Origin: Selenomonadaceae bacterium
GTDB lineage: Bacteria; Bacillota; Negativicutes; Selenomonadales; Selenomonadaceae
Assembly: GCA_017527075.1 (NCBI GenBank)
Contig: JAFXQM010000019.1
Location: 62,001 to 126,000 of the forward strand
Reading direction: 5' to 3'
Length of the DNA: 64,000 nt
Shown here: positions 1-9,441 of the stretch, piece after piece
How the letters are laid out: the number at the start of each line of letters is the position of its first letter
Numbering within the stretch: the stretch's first letter is position 1
Notes under the pieces: model-generated
What the model was told of the DNA's origin: nothing
Databases searched by the model: none
Seen by the model: only the letters and a program-made list of their open reading frames with translations
Program-made: the position numbers and the translations under genes

Positions 1-3000
1 CCGCAATCGGGTGATTATGCTTGACCTGCCCGTCACCAAAAATTTTTACGTTGAAGGCAATCATGTTCGTGCTCGGCAGAGAAATTTTTTGCACGCTCTC
101 GACGCTCAAGCCAAGCAACTTCAACAGACTTTTGATTCTGTCTTCGCCGGCGGGATTTGTTATCCAACTTTGTAACAGATTCATCTTGGCTTGGGAGACT
201 TTATCGCGCACCAAAATTTTCTTGCCGATTAAATTTTCCAGCGAACGGCTGCTGTCTTTGACGCGATTGTAGCAATAGTCATATTCGTCCGGGTCCAAAA
301 ATCTGACCAGCTCCGTGTCCGCGTCGTCGTCGGTCCTTTTGAAAAGTTCGCCGTTGCTCAGCTTGAAAATCAAACCTTGAGCCGCCGTGCAGTTGCGTGA
401 CTCGATTAACTTTTCAATCTCTTCGACGCACTCGTCAATCTCCTCCGCGCTGAGGTCGGGCGCAACTTTTTTGCAATCGGCAACCGCCGCACGCAATTCC
501 TTTTTGAGAATTTTCCCGCGCTCGGCAGCGTTGTCCTCGATGAACTTCTCCCAATATTTTTTCACGCGGAAAAACACGCCGAAATTTTTGCTCTTCTCGG
601 CATAAGCGTAACAGTTATCGGCGAGCTGAAGAATTTTTTCCTTTTCGCCTTCGGGCAACTCGTCGAACTGACCATAACATTGCGCCAGCTCCAGCCCGCC
701 AATGAAATTGTTTTGCTCGCGTTGCGCGTCCTTGCCGGCGTTGGTTATACACTTTTCCAAATCGTATTCTTTTTTCTCGATGAACGAAAAGCCCGCAGTT
801 TCCTTGAGGTAATCGTCAAGCAGCCGCGCGGAGCCGAAATCGTCGCCGCCCGACTCAAAAATTTTTTCAATGCGCTTTTCAAACGTCGGCAATTTCAATT
901 CGGCGTGACGTTTAATCTGTTCAGAAATATTTTCGCGCGAGCCGTCGGAAATGTTCAGCGTGAAGTTCGGCAAATAATTTTCGTCGAGGACAATTTTTTC
1001 GCCGAGCAAAAATTCCGCGTAGAAAAATTTTTTCTCCGTCTTGCTGTAAGAGCCGTCGAGCCGCCGAGAAATTTCTTCCAGCGTTTTGTCGAGAACAATC
1101 GCGCCCGCGTCGCCCGACAAATTTTTCCGCGCCCGCTGAACTTCGGCGACGAGCCGTGAACGAATTTTTTTGTACTCCAGGCTGCCGCTGTCTTCGCCAC
1201 TGGCGCAAAGAATTTCTGCGCAACCGACCCATTCGCACATAATTTCGGCACCGCGCTTCAAAGTGTTCGTGATGCTGTTATTCAATTCGCCCGTCAGCTT
1301 GCCGGAACTTCTTCTGTTGCAAACTGCGTACCAATTGTCGTCAATGAATTGCTGGAGCTTGCCGGAATCGATGTTCACGATTGTGAATTCGGCGTTGTCC
1401 CTGATGAAAATCTTCATGAGAAAATCTTTGACGAATTCGAGCGTGTCAATCGAGTTCACTTCGTTTTTATCGCAAATTGATTTGAGAATCTGAGCCAAGT
1501 CTCCGTCGCGTCCGAAGAGAACTTTCTTGAGTTCGATAAAAGCTCTGTTAAGTGCCTTTTCTCTGGAGTGCTCCAAATGCGTGCGATAATCCTCGGCGGC
1601 GCGAATGACCTTGGCGAGATTTTTTTCGGCGGCGAGTTTGTCTTGCATGCGGTAATCGGCGTAGAAGTCGACGCCCTTTTCAATTTTGCTTTTGAAAGTT
1701 TTCAAGTCGTCGATAAGTTCCGCAAGAGCCGCGTTGGATTTGACCGCCCCGAAACTTTTCATGAGCCCGTGCAAATCCGGCATACCGTAATCGACGCCGA
1801 AGTCATTGTAAAAGAGCGCGCGGACAGCGGCGGCAGTTATCAAAGCTTCGTTGAAGTTATCGTCGTCCTCCGTCGCCAAAATCGTAATCGAGAAAGCATT
1901 GTAACCTTCGTTGAGGAGCGGGTCGTCGAGCGCGAACGCCAACTGCCGATAAAGCGTCTCCGCCTCTTTGAATTCCAAACTCCGCGCTTTGAGATAAGCC
2001 GCTGCGCAGTAAAATTTTTTGCCGCGAATCATTTCCGTGACGTCGTACAAAATTTTTTCTTTGACGGTGGCGTCGAGAGGAGGTGCCGGCAATTTTTGAA
2101 TCGGCAAATTTTCTTCGAGCTCAAGAATTTTCTCTTCGGGCTCAAGAATTTTTTCTTCGGGCTCGGAATTTTCTTCGGGCTCAAGAATTTTTTCTTCGGA
2201 CTCAGAATTTTCTTCGGACTCAGAATTTTCTTCGGGCTCAGAATTTTCTTCGGGCTCAGAATTTTTTTCAGTATCCTCGTGGAGGAGCTTTTCGGTTTCT
2301 TCGTGGAAATGGCGAAGCTTTTCGATGTCGTCAGTGTTGAGTTTGGAAATTCCGTCGTCATACCAAATGACCGAAGGAGAAATTTCCTCCAACGTTTCCA
2401 TGACGTAAAATTTGTTCGCGCCAAAATCGTAGAAATAAAATTCATCAGCGGCGGGGAAGTCTTCCGCGAAAATTTCTTTGAGCGCGTCGAACATATTCCG
2501 TGCGTGTTCCAGCGTGAGCCCGACGATGAACAGGCGGCTGAAGCTTTTGCCCTGCTTGAAAAAAATTTTCCGCCGGCTCAAAAAACTTTGGACGTCTTCG
2601 GACTCATACCGGAAGCAACCGAGCAACAGGTCGCGCTTGCCCTTGCCGACGAACTCGGCTTTGAACAACGTCGGCGAAAACGAAAAGCTTGCCTCATCAA
2701 AAATATTTCCGTGGTCGCGCTCAATGTCGTAGAGGAAAAAATAAATCGTGCGAACCAACGCATACCTGAAATTTTCCGAGAGGAAACAAATATTTTCCAA
2801 GTCTTTACTGTTGCGCTGAGCTTCGATGAATTTTCTGCCGGCGTCGGTCTTCACAAAGGAAAAAAAATCCCTCGTGATGCCGTAAAAGCTTCTGTATTCT
2901 TCGCCGAAAGAATATTTCTGAATGTAACCCTTGTTGAACAGGAGCTGAGCGATTCCTCCGACAAATCCTTCAAGCATTCTGTTCGGACAGAAAACGGGCC

Positions 3001-3853
3001 AAGAAAGAATTCCGATGTCCGAAACGTAACACAAAAGCAATTTAATCTTATCGAAGTTCCTGAAGTCCTTGAAGTCGCGCTTGAATTGAACGGCGGAAAA
3101 TTCTTTTTTGCGCTCGATCTTTTCGATAAAAAATTTCGTTTCCCACTCGGCGAAATCGCCTTCGGTCAGCAGCGCGTTATGGTCGTCGAGAATTTTGGAG
3201 AAGTCTTCCGACTCGTCTTCCGGCTCGTCAGGAGTTTTCGTCGGGGGCTCTTCGAAGTTTTCTTCGTCGGCTTCATCAGTGCTCGCCAAAGTCAATTCGT
3301 TGCCAAAAAGCCCGCGCCCGACGAATTCGTCGCCAAAAAATTCGCTGAGCCCTTTGGCGGCAGAAAATTTTTTGACCGGGTCGGTCTCTTTCGTCGCGTT
3401 GAAAAATTTCACGTAAGGTTCGAGGAAGGCTTCTCTTTTCTCGTTTTGCTTTTTCTTCGCGAGTAATTTTTTCAGCTTGCCTTGGTGCTCGTCCAAAATT
3501 TTTTTCAAATCGGGCGCAGCCGCAGTGAGGAGCAAAAATTTTTCCGCCTGCGCGAAAAGATTTTCCGCGCGGATTTTTTTCTCTGCCGCGTCCAATTTTT
3601 TCTCGGCGTCGGAAAATTTTTCGGGCAACGGCTCTTTGAAAATTTTCAAGTAAAGTTTGGCGAAGTCGAGAGATTTTTTTACCCAGGCCAATAAATCGCT
3701 GTCCAAAAATTTTTCCAAGTCTTCGAGAGGCGCAAATTTTTCGCCGTCAATGATGTCTCCGATTTTAATCAAAAATTTTTTGGACGACGCGCCAAGCTCT
3801 CTCAACTCGTTCAAAGCGTCTCGCAGCTCGTTAATTTCTTTTAATCGTTCCAT
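1..3853 (-). CDS. Giant hypothetical protein, 3' end outside window
   Basis: An uninterrupted minus-strand frame of 1,284 codons starts with ATG at 3853 and is still open at the window edge; I read the frame codon by codon and found no stop. The start lies 4 bases after the livF stop, and the G-run ending livF can act as its ribosome binding site, so it is probably cotranscribed with the liv genes. The protein is rich in Lys, Glu, Phe and Asp, with coiled-coil-prone stretches and no signal peptide. Residues about 525-580 are a low-complexity acidic linker of EPEENS and EPEEKILE units. I see no Walker, helicase, methyltransferase or nuclease motif and do not recognise the family. Composition matches the neighbouring genes, so recent transfer is not evident. 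It could be a cytoplasmic scaffold or a defence-type protein; the sequence does not decide. Confidence 0.85.
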   Translation of the reverse strand, partial: MERLKEINELRDALNELRELGASSKKFLIKIGDIIDGEKFAPLEDLEKFLDSDLLAWVKKSLDFAKLYLKIFKEPLPEKFSDAEKKLDAAEKKIRAENLFAQAEKFLLLTAAAPDLKKILDEHQGKLKKLLAKKKQNEKREAFLEPYVKFFNATKETDPVKKFSAAKGLSEFFGDEFVGRGLFGNELTLASTDEADEENFEEPPTKTPDEPEDESEDFSKILDDHNALLTEGDFAEWETKFFIEKIERKKEFSAVQFKRDFKDFRNFDKIKLLLCYVSDIGILSWPVFCPNRMLEGFVGGIAQLLFNKGYIQKYSFGEEYRSFYGITRDFFSFVKTDAGRKFIEAQRNSKDLENICFLSENFRYALVRTIYFFLYDIERDHGNIFDEASFSFSPTLFKAEFVGKGKRDLLLGCFRYESEDVQSFLSRRKIFFKQGKSFSRLFIVGLTLEHARNMFDALKEIFAEDFPAADEFYFYDFGANKFYVMETLEEISPSVIWYDDGISKLNTDDIEKLRHFHEETEKLLHEDTEKNSEPEENSEPEENSESEENSESEEKILEPEENSEPEEKILEPEEKILELEENLPIQKLPAPPLDATVKEKILYDVTEMIRGKKFYCAAAYLKARSLEFKEAETLYRQLAFALDDPLLNEGYNAFSITILATEDDDNFNEALITAAAVRALFYNDFGVDYGMPDLHGLMKSFGAVKSNAALAELIDDLKTFKSKIEKGVDFYADYRMQDKLAAEKNLAKVIRAAEDYRTHLEHSREKALNRAFIELKKVLFGRDGDLAQILKSICDKNEVNSIDTLEFVKDFLMKIFIRDNAEFTIVNIDSGKLQQFIDDNWYAVCNRRSSGKLTGELNNSITNTLKRGAEIMCEWVGCAEILCASGEDSGSLEYKKIRSRLVAEVQRARKNLSGDAGAIVLDKTLEEISRRLDGSYSKTEKKFFYAEFLLGEKIVLDENYLPNFTLNISDGSRENISEQIKRHAELKLPTFEKRIEKIFESGGDDFGSARLLDDYLKETAGFSFIEKKEYDLEKCITNAGKDAQREQNNFIGGLELAQCYGQFDELPEGEKEKILQLADNCYAYAEKSKNFGVFFRVKKYWEKFIEDNAAERGKILKKELRAAVADCKKVAPDLSAEEIDECVEEIEKLIESRNCTAAQGLIFKLSNGELFKRTDDDADTELVRFLDPDEYDYCYNRVKDSSRSLENLIGKKILVRDKVSQAKMNLLQSWITNPAGEDRIKSLLKLLGLSVESVQKISLPSTNMIAFNVKIFGDGQVKHNHPIA

Positions 3854-3857
3854 GCAA

Positions 3858-4568
3858 TCACCCCCCAAGGTAAGCCTTGCGGATATCCTCACTCGCCGCC
3901 AATTCCTTCGCGTCGCCGGAAATTGTGATTCGCCCCGTCTCCAAAACGTAAGCGCGGTTGGCAATCGACAAAGCCATGTTCGCGTTCTGTTCGACGAGTA
4001 AAACCGTCGTGCCCGTCTTGTGTATGTCGACGATGATATTAAAGATTTCGCGAATGAGAAGCGGCGCGAGTCCCATACTCGGTTCGTCGAGGAGCAAAAG
4101 TCTGGGACGACTCATGAGCGCGCGCCCCATCGCCAGCATCTGTTGTTCGCCGCCCGACAGAGTTCCCGCCAGCTGAGTCCTTCTCTCCTCCAGCCGAGGG
4201 AAACGCCCGAAGACCATTTTGAAATCGTTTTGAATTTCGTCCTTATCCGAGCGCGTGAAAGCTCCCAGCTCCAAATTTTCTTGCACGGTCATCTCCGCGA
4301 AAATCCGTCGGCCTTCGGGCACATGCGAAATTCCCTCGCGGACAATTTTGTGCGCCGGCATTCCCGCGATGTTTTTGTTGAGGAAATTTATTTCGCCGGT
4401 CTTGGGCTTGAGCAATCCCGAAATTGTTCGCAACGTCGTGGATTTGCCCGCGCCGTTCGCGCCAATCAGCGTGACAATTTCGCCCTCCTCGACCGAAAGG
4501 CTTATGCCCTTTATCGCGTGAATCGCGCCGTAATAAACGTTGATGTTTTTTACTTCAAGCATTGCCAT
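3858..4568 (-). CDS. livF: Branched-chain amino acid ABC transporter ATPase LivF
   Basis: This 236-residue ATPase energises uptake of branched-chain amino acids from the inner face of the membrane. Visible motifs are Walker A GANGAGKST, signature LSGGEQQ, Walker B LLLLDEPS and the H-loop region LLVEQN, in the order and length usual for LivF. The ATG at 4568 is chosen because AAAGGAGG stands 7 bases upstream; a longer upstream reading has no ribosome binding site. It is the last transporter gene of the operon, separated from livG by four glycan-type genes, and is followed after 4 bases by the giant unknown gene. Confidence 0.95.
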   Translation of the reverse strand: MAMLEVKNINVYYGAIHAIKGISLSVEEGEIVTLIGANGAGKSTTLRTISGLLKPKTGEINFLNKNIAGMPAHKIVREGISHVPEGRRIFAEMTVQENLELGAFTRSDKDEIQNDFKMVFGRFPRLEERRTQLAGTLSGGEQQMLAMGRALMSRPRLLLLDEPSMGLAPLLIREIFNIIVDIHKTGTTVLLVEQNANMALSIANRAYVLETGRITISGDAKELAASEDIRKAYLGG

Positions 4569-4581
4569 AAGCAAACCTCCT

Positions 4582-5505
4582 TTATTTGTCGAACATGGAA
4601 ACAAATCGTTCCACGTCGTTGAAATACTTAAAGTTGTCATGAAGCTTGTCGATGCCCCAATCCCACCACTTGATTCGCAGCAAAGATTCGATAACGTCCT
4701 CCGAGAATCTGAACTTGATAATCTTGGCGGGGTTGCCGCCGACGATTGCATAAGGCGGAATATTTTTGACAACGACGCTGTTCGCGGCGATGACCGCGCC
4801 GTCCCCGATAATTAGCGGCTTGAGCGGGTTTGAGCATTTAAAAATTGTGCCTTGCCCGCACCAAACGTCGTTGCCGATTTCAATCTTGCACGTGCCTTGC
4901 GGCGGATAAAATTCGCGCGGGATTTTCCAATCCATGCTGCTGGCAGAAAATATTCCGACGTTGCGATAATTGTGGCTGTGATTTTGCCCGAGGCTGAAAA
5001 GAATTTTCGTCGCGAAGAGAGAAAATTTTCCAAGGCTCACCGAGCCCGCGCCCAAGAGAGTTCCGCCGGCATTTATGTAACTCTTCGGTCCGAGCGACAA
5101 AGTTATCTTGCCGTTTTTGATTGTGTTGACTTGCGGATAAATAGTGGACCACGCAATGAAAATATTTTTTTCAAAGACACCGTGCGCAACGCCCTCTTCC
5201 AAGAGGCGCGGGAAATCCAAATTTTGAATTCGGAAAACTCGTCCGTCGATGATTTTGTTGCGCGGGACGCCTTGAGCTTCGAGGAGTTTCCTCTGAGCGT
5301 AAAAATCTTGCTTGGGAGAAATTATCGCCAGGTCGAAGTTTGCAAATATTCCTTTTGCTTTTCCACTGACAAAAACGTAACGATTTTTTTTTGGCTCGAA
5401 TAAAGCTTGCGCGTCAATTTTAAAATCGCCGCGCTTTGTTGCCGTGTCATAGAACGGCTTAAATTTTTCCATTGCTTCCTTCGTGCCGAGGATAACGGCT
5501 TTCAT
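4582..5505 (-). CDS. CatB-like hexapeptide-repeat acyltransferase, copy 1
   Basis: The C-terminal half has the left-handed beta-helix repeats of xenobiotic/CatB-type O-acetyltransferases: IGNDVW, IIGDGAVIAANSVVVKNI and YAIVGGNPAKIIKFRF, which form the acetyl-CoA site and trimer core. The N-terminal 110 residues resemble the small Rossmann-like domain (AVILGTKEAMEKF, DGRVF) that precedes such transferases in sugar-modifying enzymes. The acceptor is probably a surface polysaccharide or LPS sugar; this is inference. The start may be ATG 5505 or GTG 5508, with AAAGGAG upstream. Two paralogues lie at 6743-7720 and 7725-8661; this copy lacks their poly-G tract. Confidence 0.85.
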   Translation of the reverse strand: MKAVILGTKEAMEKFKPFYDTATKRGDFKIDAQALFEPKKNRYVFVSGKAKGIFANFDLAIISPKQDFYAQRKLLEAQGVPRNKIIDGRVFRIQNLDFPRLLEEGVAHGVFEKNIFIAWSTIYPQVNTIKNGKITLSLGPKSYINAGGTLLGAGSVSLGKFSLFATKILFSLGQNHSHNYRNVGIFSASSMDWKIPREFYPPQGTCKIEIGNDVWCGQGTIFKCSNPLKPLIIGDGAVIAANSVVVKNIPPYAIVGGNPAKIIKFRFSEDVIESLLRIKWWDWGIDKLHDNFKYFNDVERFVSMFDK

Positions 5506-5515
5506 CACTGCGGAA

Positions 5516-6739
5516 TCACTCCTTTTCAAATTCAAAAGTCACGGGGAATTGATGCTTGCGCCGGGCGTCGCGGCAGTAGCGTTCGTAAGCGCGGGAAATT
5601 TTTTTCTTGTCGACTTTGGAGTAATCGCCGAGAATTTTTACGTGCGCTTCGACGGGAAATTTTTTCATGGTGTCGAGTTCGCCGAGCCGCTCTTCAATGC
5701 ATTCTTGCGTGGAGAGCGGAAAACTTTTGCCGTGAAAAATTTTGAAGACTTCACGGATGTTTCGGGTCTTCGGATTAAATTCGCAGCTCATGGAAAGGTT
5801 GCCCTCGCCCGCCATGTACATGCGCCCGAAGCCGTTCGTGTCGACGCCGCGAGTTAAGAGCGAAGTCCGCGTTCCGTTTTCGTTGACGAGAAAAATTTTT
5901 GCCTTGGCAATTTCCGCGCGCCAATCTTTTGCGGGCGTGACGTAAGAATCAAAGTCAACCTCAATCGTTTCGCCCGTCTGAGTGTAAGGAAACTGAGCCG
6001 CCTCGCGGTTTGCGTCGCCGAGTCTCAACGCCGCGATGACCACCGCACTCCGCGCCAAAGTCTCACGATTGAATTTATAAACGTCGACGAGTTGCTTGGG
6101 ATTTTTCTCCGACGGCTTCTGAAAAGTTTCGCCCGTCGTCCACGTCGATTTGTCGAAGTAAATCGGGGCGGCGGGGAATTTTTTATTGTAAAGTTCAACG
6201 GCCGCGTCGATTCGGTTAAAGCAATCGGTCCACTGCTCGTGGCTGGTCAGGTCGCGAACGCCCGAACAACTTTTGCTGTGCCCCATGCAGTCGAGAGCAA
6301 CCGCGTCGACATTGACGCCCATGCCGGCAATCGCCTCGCGGTTCTCCAGGACGTGAATCGCCGAGTTCAGCGAGTGGTCTTTGCGAAGCGCGTTGCCGTC
6401 CGTGTAAGTTTTGAATCGCCCGCCGTCCATGCCGGTGTCGTGCATGTACGCCGCAATTTCCAGCTCGCGCCTGTCAATCGACGAGTACCACGGATTATCC
6501 AAGGTCGCGCGGTCGAGGGCGTCGGCGGCTTCGAGTGACTTAATCGCCACGAGTGCCGCGTGATGAGTGCCGTGGTCGCTGTAAGTCCTCAGCTCCGCGA
6601 AGTGCCGCGCGATTTCTTTTCCGTTGGCGTAATATTTTGCCGAGAGATTTTTAATCGCGTCGAGCTCAGCCGCCGAAACGATTTGCGCAAAAAGAATCGT
6701 CGCGACGAGCAACCACGCGGCGAAAATTTTTCTGAACAT
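5516..6739 (-). CDS. Exported HD-domain metal-dependent hydrolase
   Basis: The protein is 407 residues long. It begins with a signal peptide (MFRKIFAAWLLVATILFAQ, then VSAA) and is therefore exported. The HD-superfamily metal-binding pattern is visible as SDHGTHH, YMHDTGMDGG, KDHSLNS and LGDANRE, spaced like HD phosphohydrolases that cleave phosphoesters or nucleotides. The substrate is unknown. It sits between two acyltransferase paralogues in the liv operon, 3 bases from one and 10 from the other, with GGGAGG 8 bases before the ATG. A role in modifying or turning over an envelope component is plausible but unproven. Confidence 0.8.
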   Translation of the reverse strand: MFRKIFAAWLLVATILFAQIVSAAELDAIKNLSAKYYANGKEIARHFAELRTYSDHGTHHAALVAIKSLEAADALDRATLDNPWYSSIDRRELEIAAYMHDTGMDGGRFKTYTDGNALRKDHSLNSAIHVLENREAIAGMGVNVDAVALDCMGHSKSCSGVRDLTSHEQWTDCFNRIDAAVELYNKKFPAAPIYFDKSTWTTGETFQKPSEKNPKQLVDVYKFNRETLARSAVVIAALRLGDANREAAQFPYTQTGETIEVDFDSYVTPAKDWRAEIAKAKIFLVNENGTRTSLLTRGVDTNGFGRMYMAGEGNLSMSCEFNPKTRNIREVFKIFHGKSFPLSTQECIEERLGELDTMKKFPVEAHVKILGDYSKVDKKKISRAYERYCRDARRKHQFPVTFEFEKE

Positions 6740-6742
6740 GAA

Positions 6743-7720
6743 TCAATCCTCCCTGTCGTGCAGAGAAATAAATTTCTCCACGTCGTTGAAGTACTTGAAG
6801 TTATCGTGAATTTTGTCGATGTCCCAATCCCACCACTTGATTCGCAGGAGGGCTTCGATGACATGCGGCGGGAAACGATACTTGATGATTTGCGCGGGAT
6901 TGCCGCCGACGATTGCATAAGGCGGAATATTTTTGACAACGACGCTGTCCGAGGCGATAACCGCGCCGTCCCCAATGACCAGAGGCTTGTCGGGGTTCGT
7001 GCATTTAAAATTACAACCGCGACCGACCCAAACATCCGAGCCTATAAGAATTTGCAAAGGTTGTGGAGGAATACTCGGGAAACTATCTTTAGGTATATTC
7101 CAATCCAAATGACTGAAGGCATAAATGCCCACGTATTTTTGATGATGCCCATAAGCGGGATTATGACCGCCGTCCGCAAATTCAAATGTTTCTCCCCAAG
7201 AGATACAAGAAAAATTTCCAACAATCAGTGAGCCGCGGTTGTCTGTTTCAAAATACGCAGACTCGATATAGCTTTTAAATCCAAGCACTACCTCGGTTCT
7301 GTTGTCCTCTGAAAGGTAAATCCGTGGATATATTGTGTAATTGCTGTATCGACTGTCCGTGAGAAAATTTTTATCAAATCTCCCGTAAACGATGTTCTCA
7401 TTTATCAGGCGCGGGAAATCCAAATCGGGCACTTGGAAAACTCGTCCGTCGATGATTCGTTCTCGCGGGACGCCTTTAGCCTCCAAAAATTTCATGCGGT
7501 CATAAAAATTTTTCTTGGAAGAAATTATTATGAGTTCAATGTCACTTAAATTAAACACACCCCCCCGTTTAACCTTTTTGGTAACATAATGAATTCCATC
7601 TTTTTCGAAGACGGCGGTGGCGATGATTTTCAAAGTGCCGCGCTTAACTTCACGGTCGTAAAAAGGTTTCAAATCTTTGAACAACTCATCCGTGCCGAAG
7701 AGCAGAGTTTTATAAGCCAA
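6743..7720 (-). CDS. CatB-like acyltransferase, copy 3 (in-frame poly-G)
   Basis: This 325-residue paralogue of the neighbouring acyltransferases has an N-terminal Rossmann-like domain (KTLLFGTDELF, DGRVFQVPDLDFPR) and a C-terminal beta-helix (IGSDVWVGRG, VIGDGAVIASDSVVV, YAIVGGNPAQIIKYRF). I take TTG 7720 as the start: AAGGAGG lies 8 bases upstream, and the upstream gene stop at 7725 falls between. A G7 tract (C7 on plus, 7560-7566) keeps the frame here and encodes an R-G-G turn. The last 180 bp are nearly identical to the copy at 7725-8661 while the middle diverges, so the pair looks partly homogenised. Confidence 0.85.
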   Translation of the reverse strand: MAYKTLLFGTDELFKDLKPFYDREVKRGTLKIIATAVFEKDGIHYVTKKVKRGGVFNLSDIELIIISSKKNFYDRMKFLEAKGVPRERIIDGRVFQVPDLDFPRLINENIVYGRFDKNFLTDSRYSNYTIYPRIYLSEDNRTEVVLGFKSYIESAYFETDNRGSLIVGNFSCISWGETFEFADGGHNPAYGHHQKYVGIYAFSHLDWNIPKDSFPSIPPQPLQILIGSDVWVGRGCNFKCTNPDKPLVIGDGAVIASDSVVVKNIPPYAIVGGNPAQIIKYRFPPHVIEALLRIKWWDWDIDKIHDNFKYFNDVEKFISLHDRED

Positions 7721-7724
7721 AGAA

Positions 7725-8661
7725 TCAATCCTCCTTGTCGTGCAGAGAAATGAATTTTTCCACGTCGTTGAAGTACTTGAAGTTGTCGTGAATTTTGTCG
7801 ATGTCCCAATCCCACCACTTGATTCGCAGGAGGGCTTCGATAACATGCGGCGGGAAACGATACTTGATGATTTGCGCGGGGTTGCCGCCGACGATTGCAT
7901 AGGGCGGAATATTTTTGACAACGACGCTGTCCGAGGCGATTATCGCGCCGTCACCGATAATGAGAGGCTTCGCAGGATTTGTGCACTTCAAATTACAGCC
8001 GCGCCCAATCCACACGTCCGAGCCGATTTCAATTTTGCACGTGCCCCGCGGATGATAAAATTCGGGAGGAGCTTTCCATTCCAGATAATCAAGAGTTGCG
8101 GTAGTCAATAATCGATGATTATGATTGCCATTGAGTCCAAGCTCAAAAACTATGCTCCACGAAATGGAAGTGTATTGTCCTATTGAAACCAAGCCGGTGC
8201 CCTCAAAGGTACATCGTGAAACACCTGATTTCTTCCCCATCACCAAACCCAAAGAGTTTCCTGCAAAATTGTAAACGCTTTTGTAAATTGAAGCAGTTAA
8301 ACGCACAGGATTTGTCATCAATAATCCATAAGCAACTCCTTCGTTCACCAGACGCGGAAAATCTAAGTCAGGTACTTGAAAAACTCGCCCGTCGATAATT
8401 CGGCTGCGCGGAATGCCCATGCCCGCCAGTTGCTTCATTCGCTCGTAAAATTTTTTGTGGGAAGAAATTATCGCGAGGTCGATGTCAATGAAATTGGATA
8501 CCCCCCCGATTAACCTCGTCGGTGACGAAACGAATCCCGCCGTTCTCAAAGACGGCAGAAGCAACAATTTCCAAATTGCCGCGCTCCACTTCTTTCAGGT
8601 AAAAAGGTTTGAGAGTTTCAAACAACTCATCCGTGCCGAAGAGCAGAGTTTTGTACGCCAT
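7725..8661 (-). pseudogene. CatB-like acyltransferase, copy 2, frameshifted at G7 tract
   Basis: Translation from ATG 8661 (directly after the livG stop) gives MAYKTLLFGTDELF, matching copy 3, but a G7 tract at 8501-8507 puts the ribosome into a stop at 8485-8487 after 58 residues. From 8500 onward another frame is open to 7725 and encodes a complete beta-helix acyltransferase domain. Nine Gs would restore a residue-by-residue alignment with copy 3 (V-N-R-G-G-V-S-N-F), and six Gs would also restore the frame. The gene is therefore either phase-variable by slipped-strand mispairing, a pseudogene, or a homopolymer sequencing error. The downstream frame has no good ribosome binding site of its own. 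Confidence 0.85.
8501..8507 (-). repeat. Poly-G tract (G7), frame-breaking
   Basis: There are seven consecutive Gs on the coding strand, inside the linker between the two domains of acyltransferase copy 2. The tract is out of frame. The equivalent tract in copy 3, at 7560-7566, is also seven Gs but in frame. Confidence 0.95.
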
Positions 8662-9441
8662 TCAGTTAATCGCCTCCGCTCCGAGATAAGCGCGAATGAC
8701 TTCGGGGTTGTTCTGAATTTCGGCGGGCGTGCCGTCGGCGATAATCATGCCGTATTCAAGGACGTAAATGCGCTCGCAGATTCCCATGACCAAACTCATG
8801 TCGTGTTCGATTAAAAGAACCGTCAGCCCGAATTGCTTTCTTATCCAGCGAATCATTTCCATGAGCTCCTGCGTCTCTTGCGGATTCATGCCGGCGGCGG
8901 GCTCGTCGAGGAGTAAAAGTTTCGGCTTGGCGGCCAGCGCACGCGCAATTTCCAACCTGCGCTGTGCACCGTATGGAAGATTTTTCGCGACCTCGTGAGC
9001 GTGCTCGTCCAGCTTAAAAATTTTCAGCAGGTTGAGAGCCTCGTCCTCAATATTTTTTTCTTCGCCGAAGTAGCGACCCATGCGCATGACCGTTTCAATC
9101 AACCCGTATTTGACGTGGCAGTGATAAGCGATTTTGACGTTGTCGAGGACGCTGAGCTCGCTGAAGAGTCGAATGTTTTGGAAGGTTCGGGCGATTCCGC
9201 GCTGAGTAATTTCGTAAGGCTTGAGCCCGACGAGTGACTTGCCGTCGAAAGTTATCTCGCCCGTCGTCGGTTTGTAAACGCCCGTTATCAAATTGAAAGC
9301 CGTGGTCTTGCCCGCGCCGTTCGGTCCGATTAATCCGATGAGCTCGCCTTTGTCAATGTAAATGTTAAAATCCGAGACCGCCTTGAGCCCGCCGAAGACT
9401 TCCGACACGTCGACGGTTTCCAGCAAATGTTTGTCAGCCAT
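8662..9441 (-). CDS. livG: Branched-chain amino acid ABC transporter ATPase LivG
   Basis: This is the second ATPase of the Liv importer, 259 residues. Visible motifs are Walker A GPNGAGKTT, RTFQNIRLFSELSV (Q-loop region), signature LPYGAQRRLEIARALA, Walker B LLLDEPAAGMNP and LLIEHDMSLV. The ATG at 9441 has AAAGGA upstream; an extension to 9534 would run over the toxin gene and lacks a ribosome binding site. The first 8 bases overlap the end of the PIN toxin gene, and the TGA is followed at once by the ATG of the frameshifted acyltransferase, so the transcript is tightly packed. Confidence 0.95.
   Translation of the reverse strand: MADKHLLETVDVSEVFGGLKAVSDFNIYIDKGELIGLIGPNGAGKTTAFNLITGVYKPTTGEITFDGKSLVGLKPYEITQRGIARTFQNIRLFSELSVLDNVKIAYHCHVKYGLIETVMRMGRYFGEEKNIEDEALNLLKIFKLDEHAHEVAKNLPYGAQRRLEIARALAAKPKLLLLDEPAAGMNPQETQELMEMIRWIRKQFGLTVLLIEHDMSLVMGICERIYVLEYGMIIADGTPAEIQNNPEVIRAYLGAEAIN

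Noticed and set aside
1568..3466. Plus-strand open frame of 632 codons rich in Phe, Val and Arg
   Set aside because: It is codon-for-codon antisense to the giant minus-strand gene, has no ribosome binding site, and its repeats mirror the acidic linker.
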